From the NCBI RefSeq assembly GCF_947495315.1, contig NZ_CANLYD010000006.1, positions 248,001 through 312,000 of the forward strand: a DNA stretch of 64,000 nt, written 5' to 3'. Of this stretch, positions 7,578-15,729 are shown piece after piece. The stretch's first letter is position 1, and every line of letters starts with the position of its first letter. The notes beneath the pieces were generated by a model. It saw only the letters and a list, made by a program, of their open reading frames with translations. It was not told the origin of the DNA and ran no database searches. This DNA comes from an uncultured Aquimarina sp. Lineage in GTDB: Bacteria; Bacteroidota; Bacteroidia; Flavobacteriales; Flavobacteriaceae. A program made the translations under genes and the position numbers.

Positions 7578-8696
7578 TTAAATATTTAGCCATTGTCTAA
7601 ATTCTGCGGCTTTATTTTTACTTATAATTATTTCTACATCGGCATCTCTGATCAAAATTTTAAGTTGGCTATTTCCATATTTGATAATTTTTGCTATAGC
7701 AGTAATACTTATTATAAATTGACGATTTGCTCTAAAAAAGAGAGAAGTATCCATATTCATTAATATATCATCTAAGCTATCATTACTTGTGGATTTTTTG
7801 CCATCAAAACATACTATATATGTTATTGTGTTTTCTGTGTATATGTATGATATATTATTTATAGGAACAGGAATCAATTCATTCCTGATATAGGTTAGAA
7901 TTCTTTTTTTGCCAGATTCCTTTGAAGATTCTACTGTTGATTCTACTGATTCTTCTTCAGTGTTTTTAACTACTTTTTGCTGATATGCAATAAGATCAGT
8001 ATTTAATTTAGATAGGTTAAGTAATTCACTTTCTAAACTTGTGTTTTTTTGTTCTAATTGTTTTTCGTAATAGCTCCCTATAATTCGAACAGCAAAAAAA
8101 GAAGATAAAATAATCAATCCTCCCATTAGAGCAAAAATGGTATAAAAACTTGTTTTTAGCTTTCTTACTTGTGTAGATATTTTACTTAGGTTTACTTGTG
8201 CTGCTACAATTAGATCAGAGCCTTTTACTGGCGATATATAGACAATCTCAGATACGATTTCAGCGTTAGCAATGCTATCATTTTGCTTTCTTTGATTTAT
8301 GAGTAAATCATATAATTTATCAGAACTATCTTCCTCATTTAGTGATTTTATTAGCGATTGATCTGAATTTACTTTTAAGCCTACTTTTGTGATATCGGGA
8401 TGACATACTTGTTTTCCAGACCAATCAAACAAACAAATAAAAGAAGCTTCATTTTGAGTATTTTCAATAGCTTTTTGGATACTATTGACTATTTTTAATT
8501 TATCGATATCCTCTATTGTCCAATATTGAGCTAGTTTGGATATTTCGTTAGCTTCTCGTTTACTAGATTCTAATTGTATTTCTATTAATTGATTCGCACT
8601 TACTTTAATAAAGTACTTTACTCCAAAAGAAGCGATGATTAAAAAAATTACAGATATAGAAATAAAAGTTAAGAAATATAATTTATCTTTTCTCAT
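7578..8696 (-). CDS. Membrane one-component regulator: periplasmic sensor plus LytTR DNA-binding domain
   Basis: The 372-residue protein begins with a membrane helix (about 7-29). A periplasmic domain of about 150 residues follows, with Cache-like features (a long first helix, FICLFDWSGKQVCHPD, VYISPVKGSDLIVAAQVNL). A second membrane helix lies at about 184-206, then a coiled coil rich in Glu/Gln/Leu and a C-terminal LytTR domain from about 265 (RNELIPVPINNISYIYTENT, FFRANRQFIISI, NKAAEFRQWL). There is no receiver or kinase domain, so the ligand signal must pass straight through the membrane to the DNA-binding domain. It is encoded between two operons that share paralogous genes and a shared tandem repeat, and is probably their regulator (inference). 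Confidence 0.85.
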   Translation of the reverse strand: MRKDKLYFLTFISISVIFLIIASFGVKYFIKVSANQLIEIQLESSKREANEISKLAQYWTIEDIDKLKIVNSIQKAIENTQNEASFICLFDWSGKQVCHPDITKVGLKVNSDQSLIKSLNEEDSSDKLYDLLINQRKQNDSIANAEIVSEIVYISPVKGSDLIVAAQVNLSKISTQVRKLKTSFYTIFALMGGLIILSSFFAVRIIGSYYEKQLEQKNTSLESELLNLSKLNTDLIAYQQKVVKNTEEESVESTVESSKESGKKRILTYIRNELIPVPINNISYIYTENTITYIVCFDGKKSTSNDSLDDILMNMDTSLFFRANRQFIISITAIAKIIKYGNSQLKILIRDADVEIIISKNKAAEFRQWLNI

Positions 8697-8825
8697 TGAC
8701 TATGTACCTATCGTTTTTAATAATTTAAAACTTAATATACTTATTGATTTTTTCTGAAACGAAAATACTATAATTTTCCTCCTATTGTTTTTAAACATTA
8801 AAATAATTATTGATCATTTTAATGT

Positions 8826-8904
8826 TTTTTTTTCCTTTTCAAACTCTGTTTTTCCTTTTTACACAGGTTATTAAGGATAGAATATCCTAATAACCGTTAA
8901 TTTG
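8826..8904 (+). promoter_or_regulatory. Control region of the plus-strand OB-YceI-DUF5777 operon
   Basis: Two TTTTTCCTTTT blocks have their CC pairs at 8834 and 8854, 20 bp apart, matching the spacing and orientation of the element before the paralogous minus-strand operon. An inverted repeat follows (TTATTAAGGATA at 8868-8879 with TATCCTAATAA at 8883-8893, one bulge). TTAATTTG at 8897-8904 is the same near-consensus -7 box as in the other operon. The regulator gene at 8696 is divergent from here, so autoregulation is possible. Confidence 0.55.
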
Positions 8905-9023
8905 TCTGTACTTTTAATTTTAAAAAATAAAACATGAAAGCAGATACATACTATAAACTTTTATCATTGTTAAGATTATATTTTATAAATTCAAAATAAG
9001 CACTAGTTTTGCTTTGATAACAA

Positions 9024-9461
9024 ATGAGTAAAAAAAATAAAATAACTTGTTCTATTATCACCTTACTATTGTTAGGAGGTCTTTATATCTATTTTGAATT
9101 TTATAATTATCCACGTATTGATATCGATAAGGTATCTACGGAAATAAAAACGAGCTCTAAAAATCTTACAGCTTCATTTATTCAAAATGAAAAAAATGCA
9201 AATTCAATTTATAAAGGTAAAATAATAGAAGTAGAAGGTGTAGTAAAAGAAGTTTCTTTTTTAAATAACCGAAATACAGTAATATTGTATGGTGATAATA
9301 AATATTCTGGCGTATTATGTGATATGCAATCCAATCAAATGATTGAGATAAGAAAACTTGTAAAAGGCCAGAAGATTATGCTTAAAGGAGTTTGTAAGGG
9401 ATTTCTTAAAGATGCTATATTACTAAATTGTATGCTGATTAACCAACAAAGCAATGAATAG
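9024..9461 (+). CDS. Membrane-anchored OB-fold protein, tRNA_anti-like (copy B)
   Basis: The 145-residue paralogue of the 5488-5919 product has the same layout: one membrane helix (about 8-27), a short linker PRIDIDK (PHIDVSA in copy A) and an OB-like domain with IYKGKIIEVEGVVKEV, LVKGQKIMLKGVCKGF and AILLNCMLIN. The Cys residues in VLCD, GVC and LNC match copy A. It is the first gene of a three-gene operon. Its stop overlaps the YceI start by 8 bp, so translation is coupled. Ligand and function are unknown. Confidence 0.72.
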   Translation: MSKKNKITCSIITLLLLGGLYIYFEFYNYPRIDIDKVSTEIKTSSKNLTASFIQNEKNANSIYKGKIIEVEGVVKEVSFLNNRNTVILYGDNKYSGVLCDMQSNQMIEIRKLVKGQKIMLKGVCKGFLKDAILLNCMLINQQSNE

Positions 9462-10002
9462 AATTATTATTCTACTATCTCTTTTGATCAATTTTACAGA
9501 CTCTGATAATAGATCAGATCAAGTTATTACGCGTCAAGGACAGGTATCTTTCTTTTCGTATACTTCTGTAGAAAATATTGAAGCCAAGAACAATCAAGTT
9601 TTAAGTATTATTGATTTTTCGAGGAGTGAGATAGCTATAAGTATGCTAATGAATGCATTTGTGTTTAAGAAATCACTAATGCATGAACATTTTAATGAAA
9701 GCTATATTGAATCGGATTTATATCCTAAAGCTACTTTTCAAGGTAGTATTATCGATTTTGATCCTTTAGCGGAAGGAATTCAAACCAAAATGGTAAAAGG
9801 AACACTTACTATTCGTGATATTGCTAAGGAAGTTGAAATTAAAACAAGTATTGAAAATATCGATGGAACGTATTTAATAACGGGGGATTTTGAAGTCGTG
9901 GTTAAAGACTTTGAGATTAAAATCCCTCCAATCTTAGCGCCCAACATAGCTAAAAATATATCAATTAAATTCAGATTTGAATATCAACCTTATGAAAAAT
10001 AA
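9454..10002 (+). CDS. YceI family periplasmic protein (copy B)
   Basis: The 182-residue YceI protein has a short signal sequence (MNRIIILLSLLIN) and no lipobox. The domain matches copy A over its whole length: FFSYTSVENIEAKNNQVLS, FVFKKSLMHEHFNESYIES, YPKATFQGSI, GTLTIRDIAKEVEI, GDFEVVVKDFEIKIPPILA. Both copies share the unusual EHFNE(N/S)Y segment, so they come from duplication rather than independent recruitment. Binding of a polyisoprenoid or similar hydrophobic molecule is the family expectation. It overlaps both neighbours. Confidence 0.87.
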   Translation: MNRIIILLSLLINFTDSDNRSDQVITRQGQVSFFSYTSVENIEAKNNQVLSIIDFSRSEIAISMLMNAFVFKKSLMHEHFNESYIESDLYPKATFQGSIIDFDPLAEGIQTKMVKGTLTIRDIAKEVEIKTSIENIDGTYLITGDFEVVVKDFEIKIPPILAPNIAKNISIKFRFEYQPYEK

Positions 10003-10885
10003 TATACTTTTTCTTTTGTTTATACTTATGCTAATTGGATTTAGTATTTCTGTGAATGCTCAAGACTTATTGGATAAACTAGAAAAAGAATATCCTGATA
10101 ATACTGAGTACGAAATAGCTACGTTCAAAGGAACTCGTATTTCGTTAGGACATTCTATAGAAAACCGAAGAAAAGGAGTTTTAGAAGTAAAGGCTATGAA
10201 TCTATTTTGGAACATACCTAATCGTCCCAGCCAAAGTTTTGTCGCTGATAAATGGACGGCCAGAATAGCTTTAGAATATGGTTTGTCTAATAGGTTAACT
10301 TTCGGAGCAGGAGGTACAACTTTAGAAGGAATCTTTGATGGATTTTTAAAATATAATCTCATACGACAGGTAAAAAAAGGTAAGGGATCTCCTTTTAGTG
10401 TAACTCTTTTTCAAAATGCTTCTTATAGAAGTAATGATGGTGGTATAGGGCTATCTGATGATTTTATAGATCGTACAGCATTTACTAGTCAGGTTTTAAT
10501 AGCACGTAAATTTACCTCTCAGTTTTCATTACAACTATCACCTACATATATTCACAGAAGTTCTTCTTTTGATGAAGATCCAAATAATCATTTTGCATTA
10601 GGAATAGGAGCAAGGTATAAGGTAGGTGGTCATATATCTATAGTTTCAGAGTATTATTATTTAGCGAACCCTTTGAAATCAATTGACACTTATGATGCTT
10701 TTGTTTTAGGGGTTAATTGGGAAATGAGTGATTTAATGCTTCAATTTCAGATGACAAATGCCAGAAATATGGTGGAGGATGCATTTATAACACAAACACC
10801 TAATAATTTCAATCTTAGTGACGGAAATTTCGTTTTCGGTTTTAATGCAACGTATGTTTTACATTTTAATCAGAAAAAATTGTAA
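9992..10885 (+). CDS. DUF5777 family outer-membrane beta-barrel protein (copy B)
   Basis: The ATG at 9992 gives 297 residues with a clean signal peptide ending SVNAQ; the frame can extend to a TTG at 9977 but that only lengthens the n-region. Segments shared with copy A are QDLLDKLE, ATFKGTRISLGHSIENRRKG, LIARKFTSQFSLQLSPTYIH, NPLKSIDTYDAFVLGV and AFITQTPNNF. It differs in the middle strands and lacks copy A's lysine tail. The start overlaps the YceI stop by 11 bp. A barrel paired with a lipocalin-like YceI protein suggests ligand capture or transfer at the outer membrane (inference). Confidence 0.82.
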   Translation: MKNNILFLLFILMLIGFSISVNAQDLLDKLEKEYPDNTEYEIATFKGTRISLGHSIENRRKGVLEVKAMNLFWNIPNRPSQSFVADKWTARIALEYGLSNRLTFGAGGTTLEGIFDGFLKYNLIRQVKKGKGSPFSVTLFQNASYRSNDGGIGLSDDFIDRTAFTSQVLIARKFTSQFSLQLSPTYIHRSSSFDEDPNNHFALGIGARYKVGGHISIVSEYYYLANPLKSIDTYDAFVLGVNWEMSDLMLQFQMTNARNMVEDAFITQTPNNFNLSDGNFVFGFNATYVLHFNQKKL

Positions 10886-10927
10886 GACACGACTTTTATT
10901 TAAACAATCACGTTGGTAATAAATAAG

Positions 10928-10964
10928 AAAAAGAGGCCTGATTAAATTGATCGGGCCTCTTTTT
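10928..10964. terminator. Bidirectional rho-independent terminator
   Basis: AAAAAGAGGCCTGAT pairs with ATCGGGCCTCTTTTT (one wobble) around a 7-nt loop, with A- and T-runs on the two sides. It separates the convergent DUF5777 and M28 peptidase genes. Confidence 0.88.
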
Positions 10965-10982
10965 TGTAATATGTACTTACTA

Positions 10983-12545
10983 TTATTTCTTTTCAGCTTT
11001 ATCTGCGACAATTCTGTTTTCACGGTTAGCTAATTCCCAAGCAGTATAAAATACCAATCTAGCTCTATTTTCTAATAAATCATATTCTATTTTATCAGGA
11101 GTATCACTTGGTTGGTGATAATCATCATGGGTACCATTAAAATAAAATATAACAGGAATATTATTTTTTGCAAAATTATAATGATCCGATCGGTAATAAA
11201 AACGATTAGGATCATTTTCATCATTGTATGTGTAATCCAATTCTACGTTGGTGTATTTAGTATTTACTTCTTCAGAAATGTTATGAAGTTCAGTACTTAA
11301 CTTATCACTACCTATTAAATATACATAGTTTCTATTCTCGCTTTTACGTTTTGGGTCTATTCGACCTATCATATCAATGTTTAAATCTGCTACTGTGTTT
11401 TCTAATGGAAAAATAGGATCGATATCAGTATAATAGCGAGATCCCAAGAGACCTTTTTCCTCTCCAGTAACATTAAGGAATAAAATAGATCTTTTTGGTC
11501 CATTGCCATCTTTTACTGCTTTTGCGAAAGCTTCTGCAATTTCTACCACGGCAACAGTACCAGATCCATCATCATCGGCGCCATTATACACTTTGCCATC
11601 TTTAACTCCTTCGTGATCTAAATGAGCAGATATTACTATGATTTCATCCGGTTTCTCGGATCCTTTGATAAATGCAGCTACATTTTCTGAAGTTACTTTT
11701 TCAGAAACATTTTTGTAATCCAAAGTCATTTTAGTTTTTATGGTATTGGATATATCGTTTGTCTCGATATCACTTAACAAAGCTTTAGCCAAACTAGTAT
11801 TAATTAGGAAGAAGTAAGCTTCTTCAGAATTATCAGAAAGCGTCATTCTACCAGACGCATTGCCAAATTGTGCTACAGCCATCTGATAAACTTCTGGGAA
11901 ATAGAATAATATTGCCTTAGCACCTTTTTCTTTAGCGGCATTGCGTTTTGCTGCAAATTGCTGTCTCATATTAGACCATTTTGATCCTTCCGAAGTGCCA
12001 GTGATTGTAAATGTTCCATCAGTGTTTTTCGGTTCGCCTGATTTGATAAGAACTACTTTATCTTTGATATCTATATCTCCATAACTTGAGAATTTTTCGT
12101 CATCAATTCCAAATCCTGCATAAACGATTTCATCTAAAGAAAAGTTATCCGTTTTTCCCGATGAAAGAGAGATGAAATCATCTTTATAGGTAAAAGATTT
12201 ATCATTAACACTAAGTTTTACATCAGGGTTACCTATAATATCAAGTGGTACTTCCTGAAAATAATTGCCATCACTTTTTGCAGCGGGCACACCATATTTC
12301 ATATAATGGTCTTTCAGAAAATTAATAGCCAATTTTTGTCCTGGCTTACCAGTTTCTCTTCCTTGAAACTCATCGGAAGCATATGTGTATAATGCAGTTT
12401 TTAAATCTTCGGAAGTAATTGTATTGGCATAGGTCACTGGATCGTTAGTAACCTTTTTTGTCTCTGTTGATTTTGTTATTGTCTTAGTAGTACCACAAGC
12501 CGCAATAAGAGCTGTTACTGCTAATACAGAAAATATTTTTTTCAT
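10983..12545 (-). CDS. M28 family zinc aminopeptidase lipoprotein
   Basis: Starting at ATG 12545 gives 520 residues with a signal peptide and lipobox (LIAAC). The frame reaches an ATG at 12623 but that adds 26 residues ahead of the signal. A PA-like insertion lies in the first half (KDKVVLIKSGEPK, AKEKGAKAILFYFPEV). The M28 core follows with the two-zinc ligands His in VISAHLDHEG, Asp in YNGADDDGSG, Glu-Glu in TGEEKGLLGS, Asp in LNIDMIGR and His in YYRSDHYNF. It should release N-terminal residues from peptides in the periplasm or at the cell surface. It appears monocistronic and shares a terminator with the convergent DUF5777 gene. Confidence 0.9.
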   Translation of the reverse strand: MKKIFSVLAVTALIAACGTTKTITKSTETKKVTNDPVTYANTITSEDLKTALYTYASDEFQGRETGKPGQKLAINFLKDHYMKYGVPAAKSDGNYFQEVPLDIIGNPDVKLSVNDKSFTYKDDFISLSSGKTDNFSLDEIVYAGFGIDDEKFSSYGDIDIKDKVVLIKSGEPKNTDGTFTITGTSEGSKWSNMRQQFAAKRNAAKEKGAKAILFYFPEVYQMAVAQFGNASGRMTLSDNSEEAYFFLINTSLAKALLSDIETNDISNTIKTKMTLDYKNVSEKVTSENVAAFIKGSEKPDEIIVISAHLDHEGVKDGKVYNGADDDGSGTVAVVEIAEAFAKAVKDGNGPKRSILFLNVTGEEKGLLGSRYYTDIDPIFPLENTVADLNIDMIGRIDPKRKSENRNYVYLIGSDKLSTELHNISEEVNTKYTNVELDYTYNDENDPNRFYYRSDHYNFAKNNIPVIFYFNGTHDDYHQPSDTPDKIEYDLLENRARLVFYTAWELANRENRIVADKAEKK

Positions 12546-12745
12546 AAAAAATGTGTGAATGTTAATTTTTTGATTTTGCCAAAAATACAAGAATTTCCAT
12601 ATCATTTTGTTAAGTGACTGCAAAAATAAGCGTGATCTGATATTTTAGGGTACTTTTAATTATAATCCATAAGGATAGAAGTAAGCATAAATAGATCAAA
12701 TTATATTTGTAATTTCGTTCTGTACATTTAAACAAATGATTAAAA

Positions 12746-13795
12746 ATGTCTACTACTAACCAATGTAAAAATTGTGAACAATCTTTTGATGAATCCTTTG
12801 AATATTGTCCCTATTGTGGACAAGAAACTGCTGATAAGCTAACTTTTGGAGTGCTATTTAGTAATACGATAGGTAATTATTTTGCCGTTGATGCTCGTTT
12901 TTTCAAGAGTTTTATCCCTTTGATGACAAAACCAGGGGTCTTGGCAAGACTTTTTGTTGATGGAAAACGCCTTTCTTATCTCCATCCAGCGCAGTTTTAT
13001 CTTTTTATCTCAGTTGTATTCTTTTTTGCTTTTTCGTTTACTGTTAGAAAAGCAGATGATAATCTAAATAGGACAATTAAAAAAGAATTTAGCAAAGAAA
13101 GCACTTTAGATCCGGAAGAAATAAAGAAAGATTCCATTGGTCTGGAAATTGCTAAAAAGGCATTAACGGAGAATGCAGGTCTTTCCAAAATAGCGGAAAA
13201 AGATCTTAAAGTTTTTGATTCTGTAATATCTGCCGAACAAAGATCCTCAGAAAATTCATTCAGTTTTAAACGAAAGCAAATGGATTCTTTAATAGCTATT
13301 GAGGCTCCTTTGGAAGAAAAATTAAAATTTATGGGATTAAACGAAGAGGATAGTGGGATCACTAAAATATTCTATACACAAATCCTAAAGTTTTATGAGC
13401 AAAAAGGGGGTGGAATCTTGAAGACATTATATGACACCATTCCTATTACTATGTTTTTGATGTTACCATTATTTGCTTTCATTCTAAAAATATTTTACTG
13501 GAAAAGAGCAACTTTTGCACATCATATGGTATTTAGTTTTTATTTTTTCACATTTGTTTTTACCTCGCTTTGTTTTCTAATTTTAATGAATTCGATTGTC
13601 GAAATATCTATTTGGTTGCAGGTTTTGTTCTTTTTATCTTTTATTATTTATTTAATCATTGCATTTAGAAATTTTTACAAGAGTAGCTGGATAGGAGCAT
13701 TTTTTCGAGGATTGGTTGTTACTTATGTATATATGATGATTATAGTACCATTTGCTTTTAGTGGTATTATCTTGGTTTCAATATTTTTATATTAA
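12746..13795 (+). CDS. DUF3667 membrane protein with zinc ribbon
   Basis: The 349-residue protein opens with a zinc ribbon (CKNC and CPYCGQ separated by 12 residues). A DUF3667 segment follows (NYFAVDARFFKSFIPLMTKPGVLARLFVDGKR, split by the family's typical FxxTxxxL spacing). Next come a membrane helix at about 89-106, a long charged, coiled soluble loop (about 110-225) and four more hydrophobic helices to the C-terminus. The family is common in Bacteroidota and of unknown function. It lies 56 bp upstream of the SelO gene on the same strand, but no functional tie is evident. Confidence 0.85.
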   Translation: MSTTNQCKNCEQSFDESFEYCPYCGQETADKLTFGVLFSNTIGNYFAVDARFFKSFIPLMTKPGVLARLFVDGKRLSYLHPAQFYLFISVVFFFAFSFTVRKADDNLNRTIKKEFSKESTLDPEEIKKDSIGLEIAKKALTENAGLSKIAEKDLKVFDSVISAEQRSSENSFSFKRKQMDSLIAIEAPLEEKLKFMGLNEEDSGITKIFYTQILKFYEQKGGGILKTLYDTIPITMFLMLPLFAFILKIFYWKRATFAHHMVFSFYFFTFVFTSLCFLILMNSIVEISIWLQVLFFLSFIIYLIIAFRNFYKSSWIGAFFRGLVVTYVYMMIIVPFAFSGIILVSIFLY

Positions 13796-13851
13796 AAGAA
13801 TGATTAAAGTTTCTGGAGCAAACTATAAGTATTACTAAAAAGAAGTCAGTA

Positions 13852-15414
13852 ATGAAATTAAATATAAACAATACTTTTTCTGAAGAATTGCCTTCAGATC
13901 CAGTACTTGAAAATTCCCGAAGACAGGTTAGAAATGCTTGTTTCTCATATGTGACTCCAAAGAAAACAAGTAACCCAGAGATGTTACATGTTTCAGAAGA
14001 AATGATGATGGAATTAGGGTTTTCTAAAGAAGATGTTCAATCAGAAGAGTTTTTACAGATAATGACTGGTAATAAGGTTATAGAACATACTAAGCCTTAT
14101 GCTATGCACTATGGTGGACATCAATTTGGAAACTGGGCCGGACAATTAGGAGATGGTCGTGCTATCAATCTTGCTGAAGTTGTGAATGATTCAAATCGTT
14201 GGGCTATTCAGTTAAAAGGAGCTGGTGAAACTCCGTACTCTCGTACTGCTGATGGTTTAGCCGTTTTACGGTCTTCTATTCGCGAGTATTTATGTAGCGA
14301 AGCGATGTATCACTTGGGTGTTCCAACAACACGAGCATTGTCTCTTGCGGTTACAGGAGATCAAGTATTAAGAGATATGTTATATGATGGAAATGCAGCG
14401 TATGAAAAAGGAGCTATTGTATGTCGTGTAGCACCTTCTTTTATTCGTTTTGGAAACTTTGAAATCTTGGCGGCTCATGGAGATCATAAAAATCTAAAAC
14501 TTCTAGCTGATTATACGATAAAGCATTTTTATCCAGAAATAAAAGATCGCGGTAAACAATCATATGTTGCACTTCTAAAAGAAGTCAGTAAAAGAAGCCT
14601 GAAAATGGTTATTGATTGGCAGCGAGTGGGTTTTGTTCATGGTGTTATGAATACAGATAATATGTCTATTTTGGGATTAACCATTGATTATGGTCCATAT
14701 GGATGGTTAGAAGATTATGATCTAGGATGGACTCCAAATACCACAGATAGGCAATTTAAGCGCTACAGGTATGGAACGCAACCGGAAATCGTACTTTGGA
14801 ATTTGTATCAACTGGCCAACGCATTGTATCCGTTAATTGAAGAAATAGATCCAATAGAAAATGTTTTAAATGAATATCAAGACGCATTTAAACAGGAATA
14901 TATTGATATGATGTATACCAAGATTGGAATTTTCGCTAGTGAAGAAAAAGATCATCTATTTATACATGAGTTAGAAGAATTACTTCAGGCTGTAGAAACT
15001 GATATGACAATCTTTTTTAGAAATCTTGCTAACTATAGAAAAAGCAACCATATTCAAGGAATTGAAATTATTTATAATGCATTTTATAGTCTTAAGGATT
15101 TAAAAGATGATATTGTGAGTCGTTGGAATGCTTGGTTTTTAAAATATGATAATAGATTAAAGGAGGAGGTGTTGGGAGATGAACAACGTAAACAGAAAAT
15201 GAATACCATAAATCCTAAATACGTTCTTCGCAATTATATGGCTCAATTGGCGATTTATGATGCTGATAAAGGTGATTATAGTTTAATAGATGAGTTATAC
15301 CAAATGCTAAAAAAACCATATGATGAGCAACCAGAATATGACAAATGGTTTGTAAAACGTCCGGATTGGGCTAGAAACAAGGTTGGTTGTTCTATGTTAT
15401 CCTGTAGTTCATAG
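13852..15414 (+). CDS. selO: SelO/YdiU family protein adenylyltransferase
   Basis: The 520-residue protein matches SelO (UPF0061) from end to end. Landmarks are YAMHYGGHQFGNWAGQLGDG, QLKGAGETPYSRTADG, LRSSIREYLCSEAM, the metal and catalytic segment GVMNTDNMSILGLTIDYGP, and a C-terminal ...LSCSS. SelO is a pseudokinase that transfers AMP from ATP to Ser, Thr or Tyr of target proteins, linked to redox stress. The C-terminal Cys, third from the end, matches the position of selenocysteine in eukaryotic SelO; here it is a plain TGT codon. A small protein gene follows immediately. Confidence 0.95.
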   Translation: MKLNINNTFSEELPSDPVLENSRRQVRNACFSYVTPKKTSNPEMLHVSEEMMMELGFSKEDVQSEEFLQIMTGNKVIEHTKPYAMHYGGHQFGNWAGQLGDGRAINLAEVVNDSNRWAIQLKGAGETPYSRTADGLAVLRSSIREYLCSEAMYHLGVPTTRALSLAVTGDQVLRDMLYDGNAAYEKGAIVCRVAPSFIRFGNFEILAAHGDHKNLKLLADYTIKHFYPEIKDRGKQSYVALLKEVSKRSLKMVIDWQRVGFVHGVMNTDNMSILGLTIDYGPYGWLEDYDLGWTPNTTDRQFKRYRYGTQPEIVLWNLYQLANALYPLIEEIDPIENVLNEYQDAFKQEYIDMMYTKIGIFASEEKDHLFIHELEELLQAVETDMTIFFRNLANYRKSNHIQGIEIIYNAFYSLKDLKDDIVSRWNAWFLKYDNRLKEEVLGDEQRKQKMNTINPKYVLRNYMAQLAIYDADKGDYSLIDELYQMLKKPYDEQPEYDKWFVKRPDWARNKVGCSMLSCSS

Positions 15415-15421
15415 TATCGCT

Positions 15422-15670
15422 ATGTTGTTAGAGCACATAAAAAGAATTCCGGAAGGGTATTCTGAAGGAATGTACAAAAACATAAGATATAGTATTACTA
15501 AAGAGATTTTTAATAACGGAAAGTCTTTCAAAATATATGGCAAAGAACTTCAAGGAAATGATTTTATTAGTTTAAACTATTATATCACCTCCAATTCTGA
15601 ATTATTAAAACCTTGCGAAATGCCTGAACAAAAAGTTATAGACTTCTTGAAAAATACACAATTATTATAG
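15422..15670 (+). CDS. Small conserved protein after SelO (often labelled peptide Met sulfoxide reductase)
   Basis: ATG 15422 lies 7 bp after the SelO stop and gives 82 residues. An ATG at 15383 inside SelO is in frame but unlikely. The sequence contains IPEGYSEGMYKNIRYSITKEIFNNGKSFKIYGKELQG (given here as the family pattern 'P.GYSE..Y....Y......FN.GKS.K...EELGG.DFIS.N.Y') and ends with LKPCEMPEQKVIDFL. Flavobacterial homologues are commonly named peptide methionine sulfoxide reductase. No MsrA GCFW or MsrB RxCxN motif is visible, so that name may be a carry-over. The only Cys is in KPCEMPEQ. Its position suggests a role with SelO in redox stress (inference). Confidence 0.7.
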   Translation: MLLEHIKRIPEGYSEGMYKNIRYSITKEIFNNGKSFKIYGKELQGNDFISLNYYITSNSELLKPCEMPEQKVIDFLKNTQLL

Positions 15671-15729
15671 TGTATTTTTTAATTGATTTACAGATGCTTA
15701 TGTTGTCTTATTTCAATTTTTAGTTTATG

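Noticed and set aside
15400..15414. Possible selenocysteine at the SelO C-terminus
   Set aside because: The codon is TGT (Cys); there is no TGA, and no SECIS-like hairpin was noticed.
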